From JANMEX01 sp031422915 (GTDB lineage Bacteria; Pseudomonadota; Alphaproteobacteria; Rhizobiales; Rhizobiaceae), in NCBI GenBank assembly GCA_031422915.1, contig JANPEK010000135.1:1-64000 (forward strand): a stretch of DNA of 64,000 nucleotides. The letters run 5' to 3'. This document shows positions 25,900-34,290 of the stretch, one piece after another (the first letter of the stretch is position 1; each line of letters starts with the position of its first letter). Position numbers and translations under genes: made by a program. The notes under the pieces are model-generated. The model was not told the DNA's origin. It worked only from the letters and a program-made list of their open reading frames with translations, and did not search any database.

Positions 25900-27195
25900 T
25901 CAGCGTTTTTGCATGCGATCAAGCCGCAGCTGTGCTGCGCGACGATGGCCTTCAAGACCCTCGCTTGCGGCCTGACGGGCGGCTGGAGGAGCCACAGCCA
26001 GAACCCCGCGCTCATCAAGCCACTGGTGCGTGGCGATCTTGACGTAGGCACCCACCCATAGACCACCTGTGTAGCGGCCCGCGGCCATGGTCGGCAGTGT
26101 GTGGTTGGTGCCCGAGCACTTGTCGGAATAGACCACGCTCGCAAGTTCGCCAATAAACAGCGAGCCATAGTTGCGCAGTTTCTTGCCGAAATCATGCGGA
26201 TCAGAGGTATGGACCTGCAAATGCTCGGCAGCGATGAAATCGGAATAGGCGATCATTGCCGCCTCGTCTTCACACACCGCTATTTCACCGAACTCGGCCC
26301 ACGCCGGCGCCGCCACATGCGCCGTTGACAGGCCTTGAAGCTGCTTTTCGACTTCTGCCAGAACTGCCTCAGCGAGCGGGCGATGCGTGGTGATGAGGCC
26401 GACACGTGTGCGCACATCATGCTCGGCCTGCGCAAGGAGGTCCGTCGCGATCATCTCGGCGTCGCCGCTTGCATCAGCAAGCACATAAATCTCGGACGGA
26501 CCGGCCAGCTGATCAATGCCAACAGGTCCGAACACCTGCCGCTTTGCCTCGTTTACGAATGCATTGCCCGGACCCATGATCTTCATCACTTTCGGTACGG
26601 ACTGGGTGCCATAGGCCATGGCTGCAATCGCCTGCGCACCGCCGATGCGGAAAATACGGTCCGCGCCCGACAAATGACAGCCCGCCACCATTGCTTTATG
26701 CGCGTTTGGTGGCAGGCAGGCAATCACTTCGTCAACGCCCGCAACCTTGGCCGGCACAATGGTCATGATCGGCGCGGAAAGCAGCGGAAAGCGTCCGCCC
26801 GGTACATAACAGCCGACCCGCTCGATCGGGATGACGCGGTGCCCCATGAAGACGCCTGGCAGCAGTTCCACCTCCAGCGGCAGGATTGTCGCAAGCTGCG
26901 CTTGTGCAAAGCGGCGGACATTTTCTATGGCAAACTCGGTATCCTTGCGCGTCTGCGGGTCGAGCCGCGCAACCACAGCTTCGCGTTCGCCCATCGTCAC
27001 TTCAAACGCGTCCAATTCGGCCTTGTCGAACTCTTTGGAATAGCGCCGTACCGCATCGTCACCCTTAGCCTTTACGTCTGCAAGAACTTTTGCAACGGTG
27101 TCTGCGACGAGCTTGTTGTCCCCGTCCGAGCTTCGGGCCGGTGACTTGACCCAAGTGATCTTGTCAACAGGGTAGGCGTGTGGCTGGCTGGACAT
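25900..27195 (-). CDS. Histidinol-dehydrogenase-family enzyme (copy 1)
   Basis: A 431-residue zinc- and NAD-dependent dehydrogenase of the HisD superfamily. Blocks include VGCYVPGGRFPLLSAPIMT, GPGNAFVNEAKRQVFGPVGI, the zinc ligand region DLLAQAEHD (Gln and His) and the catalytic segment CSGTNHTLPTMAAGRYTGG. Members outside histidine synthesis oxidise other alcohols to acids in two NAD steps, for example sulfopropanediol dehydrogenase HpsN. The catabolic setting argues against a role in histidine biosynthesis. It faces copy 2 across 258 bases holding a LacI-type operator and converges with the amidase gene. Confidence 0.88.
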   Translation of the reverse strand: MSSQPHAYPVDKITWVKSPARSSDGDNKLVADTVAKVLADVKAKGDDAVRRYSKEFDKAELDAFEVTMGEREAVVARLDPQTRKDTEFAIENVRRFAQAQLATILPLEVELLPGVFMGHRVIPIERVGCYVPGGRFPLLSAPIMTIVPAKVAGVDEVIACLPPNAHKAMVAGCHLSGADRIFRIGGAQAIAAMAYGTQSVPKVMKIMGPGNAFVNEAKRQVFGPVGIDQLAGPSEIYVLADASGDAEMIATDLLAQAEHDVRTRVGLITTHRPLAEAVLAEVEKQLQGLSTAHVAAPAWAEFGEIAVCEDEAAMIAYSDFIAAEHLQVHTSDPHDFGKKLRNYGSLFIGELASVVYSDKCSGTNHTLPTMAAGRYTGGLWVGAYVKIATHQWLDERGVLAVAPPAARQAASEGLEGHRRAAQLRLDRMQKR

Positions 27196-27253
27196 GGCGC
27201 TCCTTTCAGGCCGCTCTGTTCCGTCGGCTCTTTCCAGCGCTTTCTAATCACAA

Positions 27254-27269
27254 TTGCATACGTTTGCAA
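27254..27269. promoter_or_regulatory. LacI-type operator between divergent hisD-like genes
   Basis: TTGCATACGTTTGCAA is a 16-base palindrome with one mismatched pair, matching the operators at 17459 and 18812. It lies 58 bases upstream of the leftward hisD-like start and about 185 bases from the rightward one. It could serve both promoters. Confidence 0.68.
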
Positions 27270-27424
27270 GATTGGATGTGCACCACTCTGCGGAAAATCC
27301 CGCAAGCGATTAATAACGCAATGTTTTCCGTATTCTGATAGGTCCTATTGGGCAGACACAAAACGTTTCTGTACAAATTCTCGACAAAGGACTTGCGCAA
27401 TTATGGCATTCCAGCCTAGTTATA

Positions 27425-27440
27425 TTGCACACGTATTCAT
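27425..27440. promoter_or_regulatory. Weak second LacI-type site upstream of hisD-like copy 2
   Basis: TTGCACACGTATTCAT keeps 12 of 16 positions of the consensus TTGCATACGTATGCAA. It ends 13 bases before the ATG, so binding here would block initiation or early elongation. Together with the 27254 site, a repression loop is possible. Lower confidence because the right half-site is poor. Confidence 0.35.
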
Positions 27441-27453
27441 ACTGGAGTTTGAG

Positions 27454-28764
27454 ATGGCGGTGGTATGGCTGAAGCACGGTAAACCTGTGTTGGAAAGGGC
27501 CGAGGATGATGCCCGCACCCGCGCTACGGTGGAAGCCACGCTCGCGCAGATCGAGACGGGCGGCGATGCCGCAGTCCGGGCCTTGTCGTTGAAGTTCGAC
27601 CGATTCGACCGTCCATCCTTCCGCCTTTCGCAATCCGAAATCGAAGCAGCGATGCAGAAGGTTTTGCCACGCGACATGGAAGACATTCGCTTTGCGCAAA
27701 CGCAAATTCGCCGCTTTGCCGAAGCGCAGAAGGCTTCGATGCGCGACATCGAGATTGAAACCGAGCCCGGCGTTATTCTGGGTCACCGCAACATTCCGGT
27801 TCAGTCGGTCGGCTGCTATGTGCCCGGCGGCAAATTCCCGATGGTTGCTTCTGCGCACATGTCGGTACTGACCGCAAATGTTGCAGGCGTGCCGCGCATT
27901 GTGGCATCGGCCCCGCCGGTGAACGGCGAGCCGCACCCGGCCATTGTTGCTGCCATGCAGATGGCCGGTGCGCATGAAATTTATGTGCTCGGCGGCATGC
28001 AGGCAGTTGGTGCCATGGCGCTTGGAACCGAAACCATCAAACCCGTTGATATGCTGGTCGGTCCGGGTAATGCCTTTGTCGCCGAAGCCAAGCGCCAGCT
28101 TTATGGACGCGTCGGCATTGACCTGTTTGCGGGGCCGACCGAAACAATGGTCATTGCAGATGATACTGTCGACGCCGAACTGTGCGCGACCGATCTTCTC
28201 GGCCAGGCCGAGCACGGCTATAATTCGCCTTCGGTTCTGGTGACCATTTCGCGCAAACTGGCCGAAGGCACGTTGGCTGAGATCGAGCGTCTGTTGAAGA
28301 TATTGCCCACTGCTGCGACCGCGTCAGTAAGCTGGGCTGATTACGGCGAGATCATCCTTTGCGACACGCATGACGAGATGCTCACTGTAGCCAACGATAT
28401 CGCGTCTGAGCACGTGCAGGTGATGACCGACCGCGACGACTGGTATCTGGAAAACATGCACAGCTACGGCGCGCTGTTTCTGGGTGCCCGCACCAATGTT
28501 GCCAATGGCGACAAGGTGATCGGCACCAACCATACTTTGCCGACAAAGAAAGCCGGGCGCTACACCGGCGGCCTTTGGGTCGGCAAGTTCCTGAAGACGC
28601 ATAGCTATCAGCGCATCACCACCGATGAAGCGGCGGCACGGATCGGTGCCTATGGATCGCGGCTCTGCATGCTGGAGGGCTTTGTCGGCCACGCGGAACA
28701 GTGCAATGTCCGCGTTCGCCGCTATGGCGGCCAGAATGTTCCATATGGAGCGGCGGCTGAATGA
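27454..28764 (+). CDS. Histidinol-dehydrogenase-family enzyme (copy 2)
   Basis: A 436-residue HisD-superfamily dehydrogenase, paralogous to the divergent copy (shared blocks VGCYVPGGKFPM, VGPGNAFVAEAKRQLYGRVG, DLLGQAEHG, IGTNHTLPTKKAGRYTGGLW). I start at ATG 27454, behind CTGGAG, because the upstream in-frame extension has no family similarity. It opens a rightward operon and overlaps the SDR gene by 4 bases (ATGA). Zinc and catalytic residues are kept, so it should be active on an alcohol or aldehyde intermediate of this pathway. Confidence 0.88.
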   Translation: MAVVWLKHGKPVLERAEDDARTRATVEATLAQIETGGDAAVRALSLKFDRFDRPSFRLSQSEIEAAMQKVLPRDMEDIRFAQTQIRRFAEAQKASMRDIEIETEPGVILGHRNIPVQSVGCYVPGGKFPMVASAHMSVLTANVAGVPRIVASAPPVNGEPHPAIVAAMQMAGAHEIYVLGGMQAVGAMALGTETIKPVDMLVGPGNAFVAEAKRQLYGRVGIDLFAGPTETMVIADDTVDAELCATDLLGQAEHGYNSPSVLVTISRKLAEGTLAEIERLLKILPTAATASVSWADYGEIILCDTHDEMLTVANDIASEHVQVMTDRDDWYLENMHSYGALFLGARTNVANGDKVIGTNHTLPTKKAGRYTGGLWVGKFLKTHSYQRITTDEAAARIGAYGSRLCMLEGFVGHAEQCNVRVRRYGGQNVPYGAAAE

Positions 28765-29525
28765 CCCTGCCGCGCACCCCTTCGTTTCGCCTCGATGGCG
28801 GCTGCGCGCTGGTGACCGGTGCTTCGTCGGGCATTGGGCTGGCGGCGGCGGTGGCGTTGGCAGAGCAAGGCGCACAGGTCTGGCTTGCCGCCCGGCGTGA
28901 GGCTGAATTGCAGGACGTAGCGAGGACCATGCAGGCAGAGGGCTTCACCGTCCATGTGCTGCCGCTCGATATTTCCGATGTGGCGAAAACTGAAGTTGCG
29001 CTTGCCACATTGCCGACCTTTGATGTTCTGGTCAATTCAGCCGGCATCGCGCGTCACGGTCCTGCAATTGACACCACCCAGGAAGATTTTGACGATGCCG
29101 TCAGCCTCAATTTCCGGGCTGCTTATTTCCTGACCCGCACAGTCGCCAAGCGGCTGATCGCAGCGGGAAAGCCCGGAAGCCTGATCAACATTTCCTCGCA
29201 GATGGCCCATGTCGGCGGCATCGACCGCGCTGTTTATTCCGCAAGCAAACATGCGTTGGAAGGCATGACCAAAAGCATGGCCATCGAATGGGGCCCGCAT
29301 GGCATCCGCGTGAACACCATCGCCCCGACATTCATCCGCACGCCCATGACGGCTGCCACCTTTTCAAACCCCGATCGCGCGCAATGGATTGCATCCAAGA
29401 TCAAGCTTGGCCGCGTGGGAGAGCTTGAAGACATTATGGGAGCAGTCGCCTTTCTGGCCTCTGACGCCGCAAGCCTCATCACCGGAACCTCACTCATCGT
29501 CGATGGCGGCTGGACCGCTGACTGA
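28761..29525 (+). CDS. Short-chain dehydrogenase/reductase
   Basis: A 254-residue classical SDR. The cofactor motif is VTGASSGIG (18-26), followed by NSAG (92-95), a catalytic Ser in LINISSQMAH (145/146), and Tyr159 and Lys163 in AVYSASKHA. The C-terminal block GTSLIVDGGWT is typical. It would interconvert an alcohol and ketone with NAD(P). Translationally coupled to the hisD-like gene upstream, with the bicupin gene 11 bases downstream. Confidence 0.92.
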   Translation: MTLPRTPSFRLDGGCALVTGASSGIGLAAAVALAEQGAQVWLAARREAELQDVARTMQAEGFTVHVLPLDISDVAKTEVALATLPTFDVLVNSAGIARHGPAIDTTQEDFDDAVSLNFRAAYFLTRTVAKRLIAAGKPGSLINISSQMAHVGGIDRAVYSASKHALEGMTKSMAIEWGPHGIRVNTIAPTFIRTPMTAATFSNPDRAQWIASKIKLGRVGELEDIMGAVAFLASDAASLITGTSLIVDGGWTAD

Positions 29526-29536
29526 AAGGAGACGTC

Positions 29537-30505
29537 ATGACACCGCAGGAAATGGAAGCGCGCATTGTCCGCTACGGCGATCTGAAGCCGTGCAAAACCG
29601 CGTTCATCGATGCGCACACACCGGGCTCGAACCGCAAGGAGAACTTTACCATTATCGGCGGCGGTGTCTCGGAATCGCCTGACCAGCACGTCCACATCTG
29701 CGACACGCCGGGATTCAACATCGGCGCCGCTGGCCAGCCGCCCGCGTGCCGCAACTCGCTGCACACGCACCGCACAGCGGAAGTGTTCTTCGTCCTTTCA
29801 GGCCGCTGGCGGTTCTTTTGGGGCCGGTATGGCACCGCGGGTGAATTCATAGCCGAGGAAGGCGACATATTTAACATTCCGACAGGCATATTCCGCGCGT
29901 TTGAAAACGTCGGCACCGACTACGGAATGATCATGGCCATTCTCGGCGGCGATGATGCGGGCGGCGGTGTGGTCTGGGCGCCGCAGGTGATAACCGACGC
30001 CAAGGACTACGGATTGATACTGGGCAAGAACGGCAAGCTGTACGATACCAAGAAGGGCCAGAATCTCCCTGATGGCGTTTTGCCCATGCCGCTCTTGACC
30101 GATGAAGAGTTGAAGGAATTTCCAGAGCCAACCACGGCAGAAGTCGTCCCCAACTGCGTTGCCCGTTATTGGGATTTGATGGCTCTCAGTGACCGTCAAC
30201 CGGCCAAGGTGATCGGCGAAAATGGCAAACTGCGCGACCGCCCGGGCTTCGAGGTGGAATTCCTGTCGCGCAACTCGATCCCAGACACCGCCTACACGCT
30301 CGACCGGCATGAAATCCTGATGCCGATGCGCGGACACTGGCGGCTGACATGGGATGGCGGCACCACTGCGCTCAACCCCGGCGATACAGCGGCCATCCCG
30401 CCAGGCGTTTCGCACAGCCTCAGCCCGTCGATGACCGGCGAAGCCTCGCTATACCGTGTCATGAACACCGCGGACCCCGCCGGGGCCTCTAGACGCCTGC
30501 TTTAA
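29537..30505 (+). CDS. Bicupin-domain protein
   Basis: A 322-residue protein with two cupin barrels. The first (about residues 70-140) has NSLHTHRTAEVFFVLSGRW, with two His and a Glu as likely metal ligands. The second (about 250-315) has HEILMPMRGHWRLTW and IPPGVSHSLSP but lacks the HxH pair, so probably only the first binds metal. Related bicupins include gentisate-type dioxygenases and isomerases. Ribosome site GAAAGGAG is strong. Within this operon an isomerase or ring/chain-opening role is a guess. Confidence 0.8.
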   Translation: MTPQEMEARIVRYGDLKPCKTAFIDAHTPGSNRKENFTIIGGGVSESPDQHVHICDTPGFNIGAAGQPPACRNSLHTHRTAEVFFVLSGRWRFFWGRYGTAGEFIAEEGDIFNIPTGIFRAFENVGTDYGMIMAILGGDDAGGGVVWAPQVITDAKDYGLILGKNGKLYDTKKGQNLPDGVLPMPLLTDEELKEFPEPTTAEVVPNCVARYWDLMALSDRQPAKVIGENGKLRDRPGFEVEFLSRNSIPDTAYTLDRHEILMPMRGHWRLTWDGGTTALNPGDTAAIPPGVSHSLSPSMTGEASLYRVMNTADPAGASRRLL

Positions 30506-30517
30506 AGGAGCGTGAAC

Positions 30518-31639
30518 ATGTCCCTTCTCGCAACCCACGTCGGCTCGCTTCCCCGCAGCCAGGAGGTCGTCGACTTCCTCTTTGCCCGCGAGAAGGGCCA
30601 GTCTTATGATCCCGCAGACTTTGACGCCTGCATGAGCGCGGCGGTCCATGAAAATGTCCGCCGCCAGAAGCTGGCGGGCATAGACATTGTCTCGGATGGC
30701 GAGGCGTCGAAAATCAGCTACGCCACCTACGTCAAAGACCGCTATACCGGTTTTGACGGCGACAGCCCGCGCAACGCGCCTTCTGATCTGAAGCTCTTTC
30801 CAACCTTTCTCGACCGCCTGGCCAAGGAAGGCGGCACGCCGCAATATGCGCGACCCCAATGTGTCGGCCCTGTCGCGTCCAAGGGCCAGGGAGAGCTACA
30901 GAAGGACATTGCCAACCTGAAATCCGCCATGGCGGCGCATGGAGTCGAGCGCGGTTTCATGAACGCGGCATCTCCCGGTGTCATCAGCCTGTTCCTGCAA
31001 AATGCCCACTACACAAACCGCGAGGCCTATCTGTCGGCGCTGGCTGACGCGATGTCTGGAGAGTATCGCACGATCCTGGACGCAGGGCTTGAGCTTCAGC
31101 TCGACTGCCCCGACCTTGCGCTCTCGCGGCACATGTTGTTTGCAGACCTGTCTGACGCAGAATTTCTCAAGATTGCCGCCACGCATGTCGAAGCTCTGGA
31201 GCTGGCGCTCAAGGGCCTGCCGCGCGAGCGCATCCGCCTGCATATCTGCTGGGGCAACTATGAGGGCCCGCATGTCTGCGACATCGATATGGCAAAGGTC
31301 TTTCCACTCTTGATGAAGGTTCCGGCGACCTACATTTTGTTCGAAACAGCCAACCCGCGCCACGGCCATGAGTGGACAGTCTTCCGTGACCGCGCGGCAG
31401 AAATACCTGACGACAAGGTGCTTATTCCCGGCGCAGTAGATACCACGACGAATTTTGTTGAGCATCCGGATCTCGTTGCACAACGGCTTGAGCGCTTCAC
31501 CGGCATCCTCGGCAAGGAACGCGTCATCGCCGGTTCGGACTGTGGCTTTGGCACGTTCGCAGGCTATGGCGCGGTCGATCCGGAAATCGCCTGGGCCAAG
31601 CTTGCAGCGCTGAAAGAAGGCGCGCGGCGGGTGAAATGA
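30518..31639 (+). CDS. Stand-alone MetE-like (cobalamin-independent methionine synthase C-domain) protein
   Basis: A 373-residue protein equal to the catalytic C-terminal domain of MetE, in the UroD/MetE-like superfamily. It begins LLATHVGSLPRSQEVVDFLF. The Zn ligands are present: His and Cys in RLHICWGNYEGPH, Glu in ILFETANPRHGHEW, and Cys in AGSDCGFGTF. ATG 30518 is 7 bases from AAAGGAG and preferred to GTG 30512. Such short MetE relatives in catabolic operons may transfer methyl groups or cleave C-S/C-C bonds. Biosynthetic methionine synthase is unlikely here. Confidence 0.82.
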   Translation: MSLLATHVGSLPRSQEVVDFLFAREKGQSYDPADFDACMSAAVHENVRRQKLAGIDIVSDGEASKISYATYVKDRYTGFDGDSPRNAPSDLKLFPTFLDRLAKEGGTPQYARPQCVGPVASKGQGELQKDIANLKSAMAAHGVERGFMNAASPGVISLFLQNAHYTNREAYLSALADAMSGEYRTILDAGLELQLDCPDLALSRHMLFADLSDAEFLKIAATHVEALELALKGLPRERIRLHICWGNYEGPHVCDIDMAKVFPLLMKVPATYILFETANPRHGHEWTVFRDRAAEIPDDKVLIPGAVDTTTNFVEHPDLVAQRLERFTGILGKERVIAGSDCGFGTFAGYGAVDPEIAWAKLAALKEGARRVK

Positions 31640-32325
31640 CGCCACTTGTGCTGATCCCCGGCATGATGTGCGACGCACGGATGTGGGGCGGCTTTTCTGC
31701 TGGCCCCCGCCATATGATTCACGCCCTTCCAACAGAGCACGATACTGTTCAGGCACTTGCTGCTGCCATTCTTGAAGCCGCACCTGAGCGCTTTGCTCTT
31801 GCCGGCCTGTCCATGGGTGGCATTGTCGCGATGGAGATTTTCGCGCAGGCTCCCGAACGGGTCGAGCGGCTTGCGCTTCTTGACACCAATCCGCGCGCGG
31901 AAACCCCGGAAGCGCGAGCGCGCCGTGCACCACAAATCGCCAGAGCGCTCGCAGGCGGACTTTCGGCGGTGCTGCGCGAAGATATGAAGCCGAATTATCT
32001 CGCGCCAAGTCCCAACAAGAAGGCCATACTTGACCTGTGCATGGACATGGCACTTGCGCTGGGTCCGGAGGTTTTCGCCCGCCAGTCCGCAGCCTTGCGC
32101 GACCGTCGCGATCAAACCGCCACCCTTGCCGCGTTCAAACGGCCGGCGCTGGTGCTGATGGGCGAGGAGGATAGCCTGTGCCCGCGCGACCGGCATGATG
32201 AGATGCATGCGCTCATGCCGCAGTCGCTCTTCGTAATCGTTCCGGGCGCAGGCCATCTGCCGACACTGGAAAACCCCGAATACACTGCCACCCATCTGAT
32301 GGACTGGCTCTCAACCCCACGATAG
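31636..32325 (+). CDS. Alpha/beta hydrolase
   Basis: A compact 229-residue alpha/beta hydrolase. The N-terminal TPLVLIPGMMCDARMWGG gives the oxyanion region, the nucleophile elbow is LAGLSMGGIVAME (Ser about 57), the acid is in LMGEEDSLCP and the catalytic His is in VPGAGHLPTLENP. It overlaps the MetE-like gene by 4 bases and is followed after 7 bases by the aldolase. Ester or thioester cleavage, or retro-Claisen-type C-C cleavage, is possible; the sequence does not decide. Confidence 0.87.
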   Translation: MTPLVLIPGMMCDARMWGGFSAGPRHMIHALPTEHDTVQALAAAILEAAPERFALAGLSMGGIVAMEIFAQAPERVERLALLDTNPRAETPEARARRAPQIARALAGGLSAVLREDMKPNYLAPSPNKKAILDLCMDMALALGPEVFARQSAALRDRRDQTATLAAFKRPALVLMGEEDSLCPRDRHDEMHALMPQSLFVIVPGAGHLPTLENPEYTATHLMDWLSTPR

Positions 32326-32332
32326 GACCACC

Positions 32333-33115
32333 ATGATCAACACCATGCACGCCCATTTCGCCGCCGGAGGCAAAGCCGTCAACGGCTGGTGCGCGCTGCC
32401 GTCACCGGTCACGGCCGAGATCATGGGTCGACAGGGCTTTGATCTGATGACGGTCGATCTGCAACACGGGCTGATAGATTATCAGATGGCGCTCACCATG
32501 CTGCAGGTGCTGCAGGGCTTGCCAGCGCCCGTTCTGGCCCGCGTGCCGTGGAATGAGCCAGGCATCGTGATGAAATGCCTTGATGCAGGCTTTCAAGGCA
32601 TAATCTGCCCGATGATCAATACGGTCGGCGACGCCGAGCGCCTGGTCCAATCCGCCCGCTACGCGCCCATGGGCAGCCGCTCGTTCGGACCTATCCGCGC
32701 CAATCTTGTGCATGGCGCGGGCTACGTCAAAACCGCCAACGCCACAGTTATGGTCTTCGCCATGATCGAGACGCGCGAGGCGCTTGGCAATCTTGATGCA
32801 ATCCTCGCCGTCAAAGGCATCGACGGCATATACGTCGGCCCCTCCGATCTTGGGTTGTCGATGGGACATGAACCCACACTCGATCCTTCAGCGCCGGAAG
32901 TGCTGGATGCAATCACCGCCATCGCTGCCCGCACCAAAGCGGCGGGGCGACTGGCAGGCGTTCACACGGGATCGGCAGAGATGGTCCAGCGCGCCTTCTC
33001 GCAAGGTTATGACTTCGCCTCGCTGTTGACGGACGCAAGGATGTTCACATCCGCCATTGCCGCCCAGCTCGCAGCCGTCCGTCACACCACCGCTAAAGAT
33101 GTAAAGGGCTACTAG
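32333..33115 (+). CDS. HpcH/HpaI-family class II aldolase
   Basis: A 260-residue aldolase of the HpcH/HpaI (2-dehydro-3-deoxyglucarate aldolase) family. It cleaves 2-keto-3-deoxy or 4-hydroxy-2-keto acids to pyruvate and an aldehyde. Key elements are MTVDLQHGLIDYQ (active-site His), PGIICPMINT-like metal/phosphate loop, FAMIETREALGN (metal Glu) and GIDGIYVGPSDLGLSMG (metal Asp). Last gene of the hisD-like/SDR/cupin/MetE-like operon, so it probably performs the final cleavage into central metabolism. Confidence 0.9.
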   Translation: MINTMHAHFAAGGKAVNGWCALPSPVTAEIMGRQGFDLMTVDLQHGLIDYQMALTMLQVLQGLPAPVLARVPWNEPGIVMKCLDAGFQGIICPMINTVGDAERLVQSARYAPMGSRSFGPIRANLVHGAGYVKTANATVMVFAMIETREALGNLDAILAVKGIDGIYVGPSDLGLSMGHEPTLDPSAPEVLDAITAIAARTKAAGRLAGVHTGSAEMVQRAFSQGYDFASLLTDARMFTSAIAAQLAAVRHTTAKDVKGY

Positions 33116-33253
33116 CCCGCGCCGATCTGCATCTCTATCTGCTTCCAGTTGGCGATTTCATCATAGAGCGTGAACTCGCGGTTGATGCCCCACGGGCCGA
33201 ACTCGCAATGGCTGATTCCCATTACATGCACCTCTGCGCCGGTCGGAGTGCTA
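33112..33253 (-). pseudogene. C-terminal fragment of a second SnoaL/NTF2-like protein
   Basis: On the minus strand the codons read TPTGAEVHVMGISHCEFGPW followed by INREFTLYDEIANWKQIEMQ and a stop. This matches the end of the tandem SnoaL-like protein at 17556-18713 (APTGKRVQIMGISHYHYKNG ... VDEWRVFDEASALVQ). Nothing upstream continues the gene, so only about 46 codons remain. The fragment overlaps the aldolase stop codon tail to tail. It suggests the pathway block once carried, or was joined to, a second SnoaL gene. Confidence 0.75.
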
Positions 33254-33308
33254 TGATGGCATGACTCCCTTTTGCATCGGCACCCAATACAGAGATTCTA
33301 TCGCTGAA

Positions 33309-34211
33309 TCAAAATGGTCGGTGCATTTGGGTAAGCACTTCAACCACGGCAATAAAGTTCGCAACCCGCCTGATAGTTCCATCGCGGTATCCGATAGCGA
33401 TGATGCTAAGCGGCATGTCGGCAATTTGTTTGAACACAACACCAGGGCGCGCATAGAACCGCGCGGTGCTCTCGGCCGTTATGCTGATCCCGCGGCCAGT
33501 TGACACGGCCTGAAGCTCAGTTTCAACCGTTGCTGCTTCAAATGCAATATTTGCCGGGCGGTTGTGACGGTGCTCTACGGCGATCCAGTAATCCCTCCAG
33601 ATGCTTTGACCTGGAGCCGCAATGATGGGCTCGTCGAGGATGTCACTTAAGGTGACGAACGGGGCGCTATCAAGACGATGTCCGACGGGCAGGCAGACCA
33701 CGCAAGGCTCCCGAGCAAGATCAAAAAAGGTGACGCCGGTAATGCCAAGCGGCGGGCGAACGATGGCGCAATCGACCGCGCCAGAGGCAAGTCCGGCGGT
33801 TGGGTCACTAAAATCGTACTCGGTGAGTACAAGCGTCGATTCAGGGTGGCGCAGCTTGAATTCACGAACAATGTCAGGGATGAATTCCAGTGCCGTTCCA
33901 ATAAGGTAGCCGACGCGAAGCTCATTTCTTACAGTCTTTTGCAGCGCGCCGATCTCGGTTTGAAAGTGATCCATATTCTGACAAAGGCTTTGCGCGCCGA
34001 CCAAAAGTGTCTGCCCAAGCGGCGTCAGACCGACGCTGCGGGTGGTGCGTTCAAAAAGGGAAAACCCTAAATTGTCTTCGAACTGCCGAATCGTCTGCGA
34101 CAAGGCGGGTTGCGACACAAACAACTTCTCTGCCGCCCGAACATAGCTTTTTTCCTGCGCCACGGCCAGAAAGGCGCGGATGTGACGAAAGTGAATATTC
34201 ATAAGGGCCAT
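33309..34211 (-). CDS. LysR-family transcriptional regulator
   Basis: A 300-residue LysR protein: HTH in residues about 8-65 (HIRAFLAVAQEKSYVRAAEK, LFVSQPALSQTIRQFEDN), then the effector domain with VGYLIGTALEFIPDIV and DEPIIAAPGQSIWRDYW. A second ATG nine bases in (34202, MNIHFRH) is an equally good start. Divergent from the aminotransferase gene with an 79-base gap, so it most likely controls the aminotransferase/polyamine-type ABC operon. Paralogous to the LysR at 9811-10728. Confidence 0.9.
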   Translation of the reverse strand: MALMNIHFRHIRAFLAVAQEKSYVRAAEKLFVSQPALSQTIRQFEDNLGFSLFERTTRSVGLTPLGQTLLVGAQSLCQNMDHFQTEIGALQKTVRNELRVGYLIGTALEFIPDIVREFKLRHPESTLVLTEYDFSDPTAGLASGAVDCAIVRPPLGITGVTFFDLAREPCVVCLPVGHRLDSAPFVTLSDILDEPIIAAPGQSIWRDYWIAVEHRHNRPANIAFEAATVETELQAVSTGRGISITAESTARFYARPGVVFKQIADMPLSIIAIGYRDGTIRRVANFIAVVEVLTQMHRPF

Positions 34212-34290
34212 GAATTAATCCATCAGGAAATCGTCCTTGTTGTCAAGTGGCGTTGCTTATTAATTGAGGCAACTTATTTAAGGAGCAGCC

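Noticed and set aside
26335..27144. Long open frame (269 codons) antisense to hisD-like copy 1
   Set aside because: It lies wholly on the opposite strand of a well-conserved gene, has no family resemblance and is explained by GC-biased codon use.
27310..28215. Long open frame (301 codons) antisense to hisD-like copy 2
   Set aside because: Same reason; shadow of a real gene with no recognisable domains.
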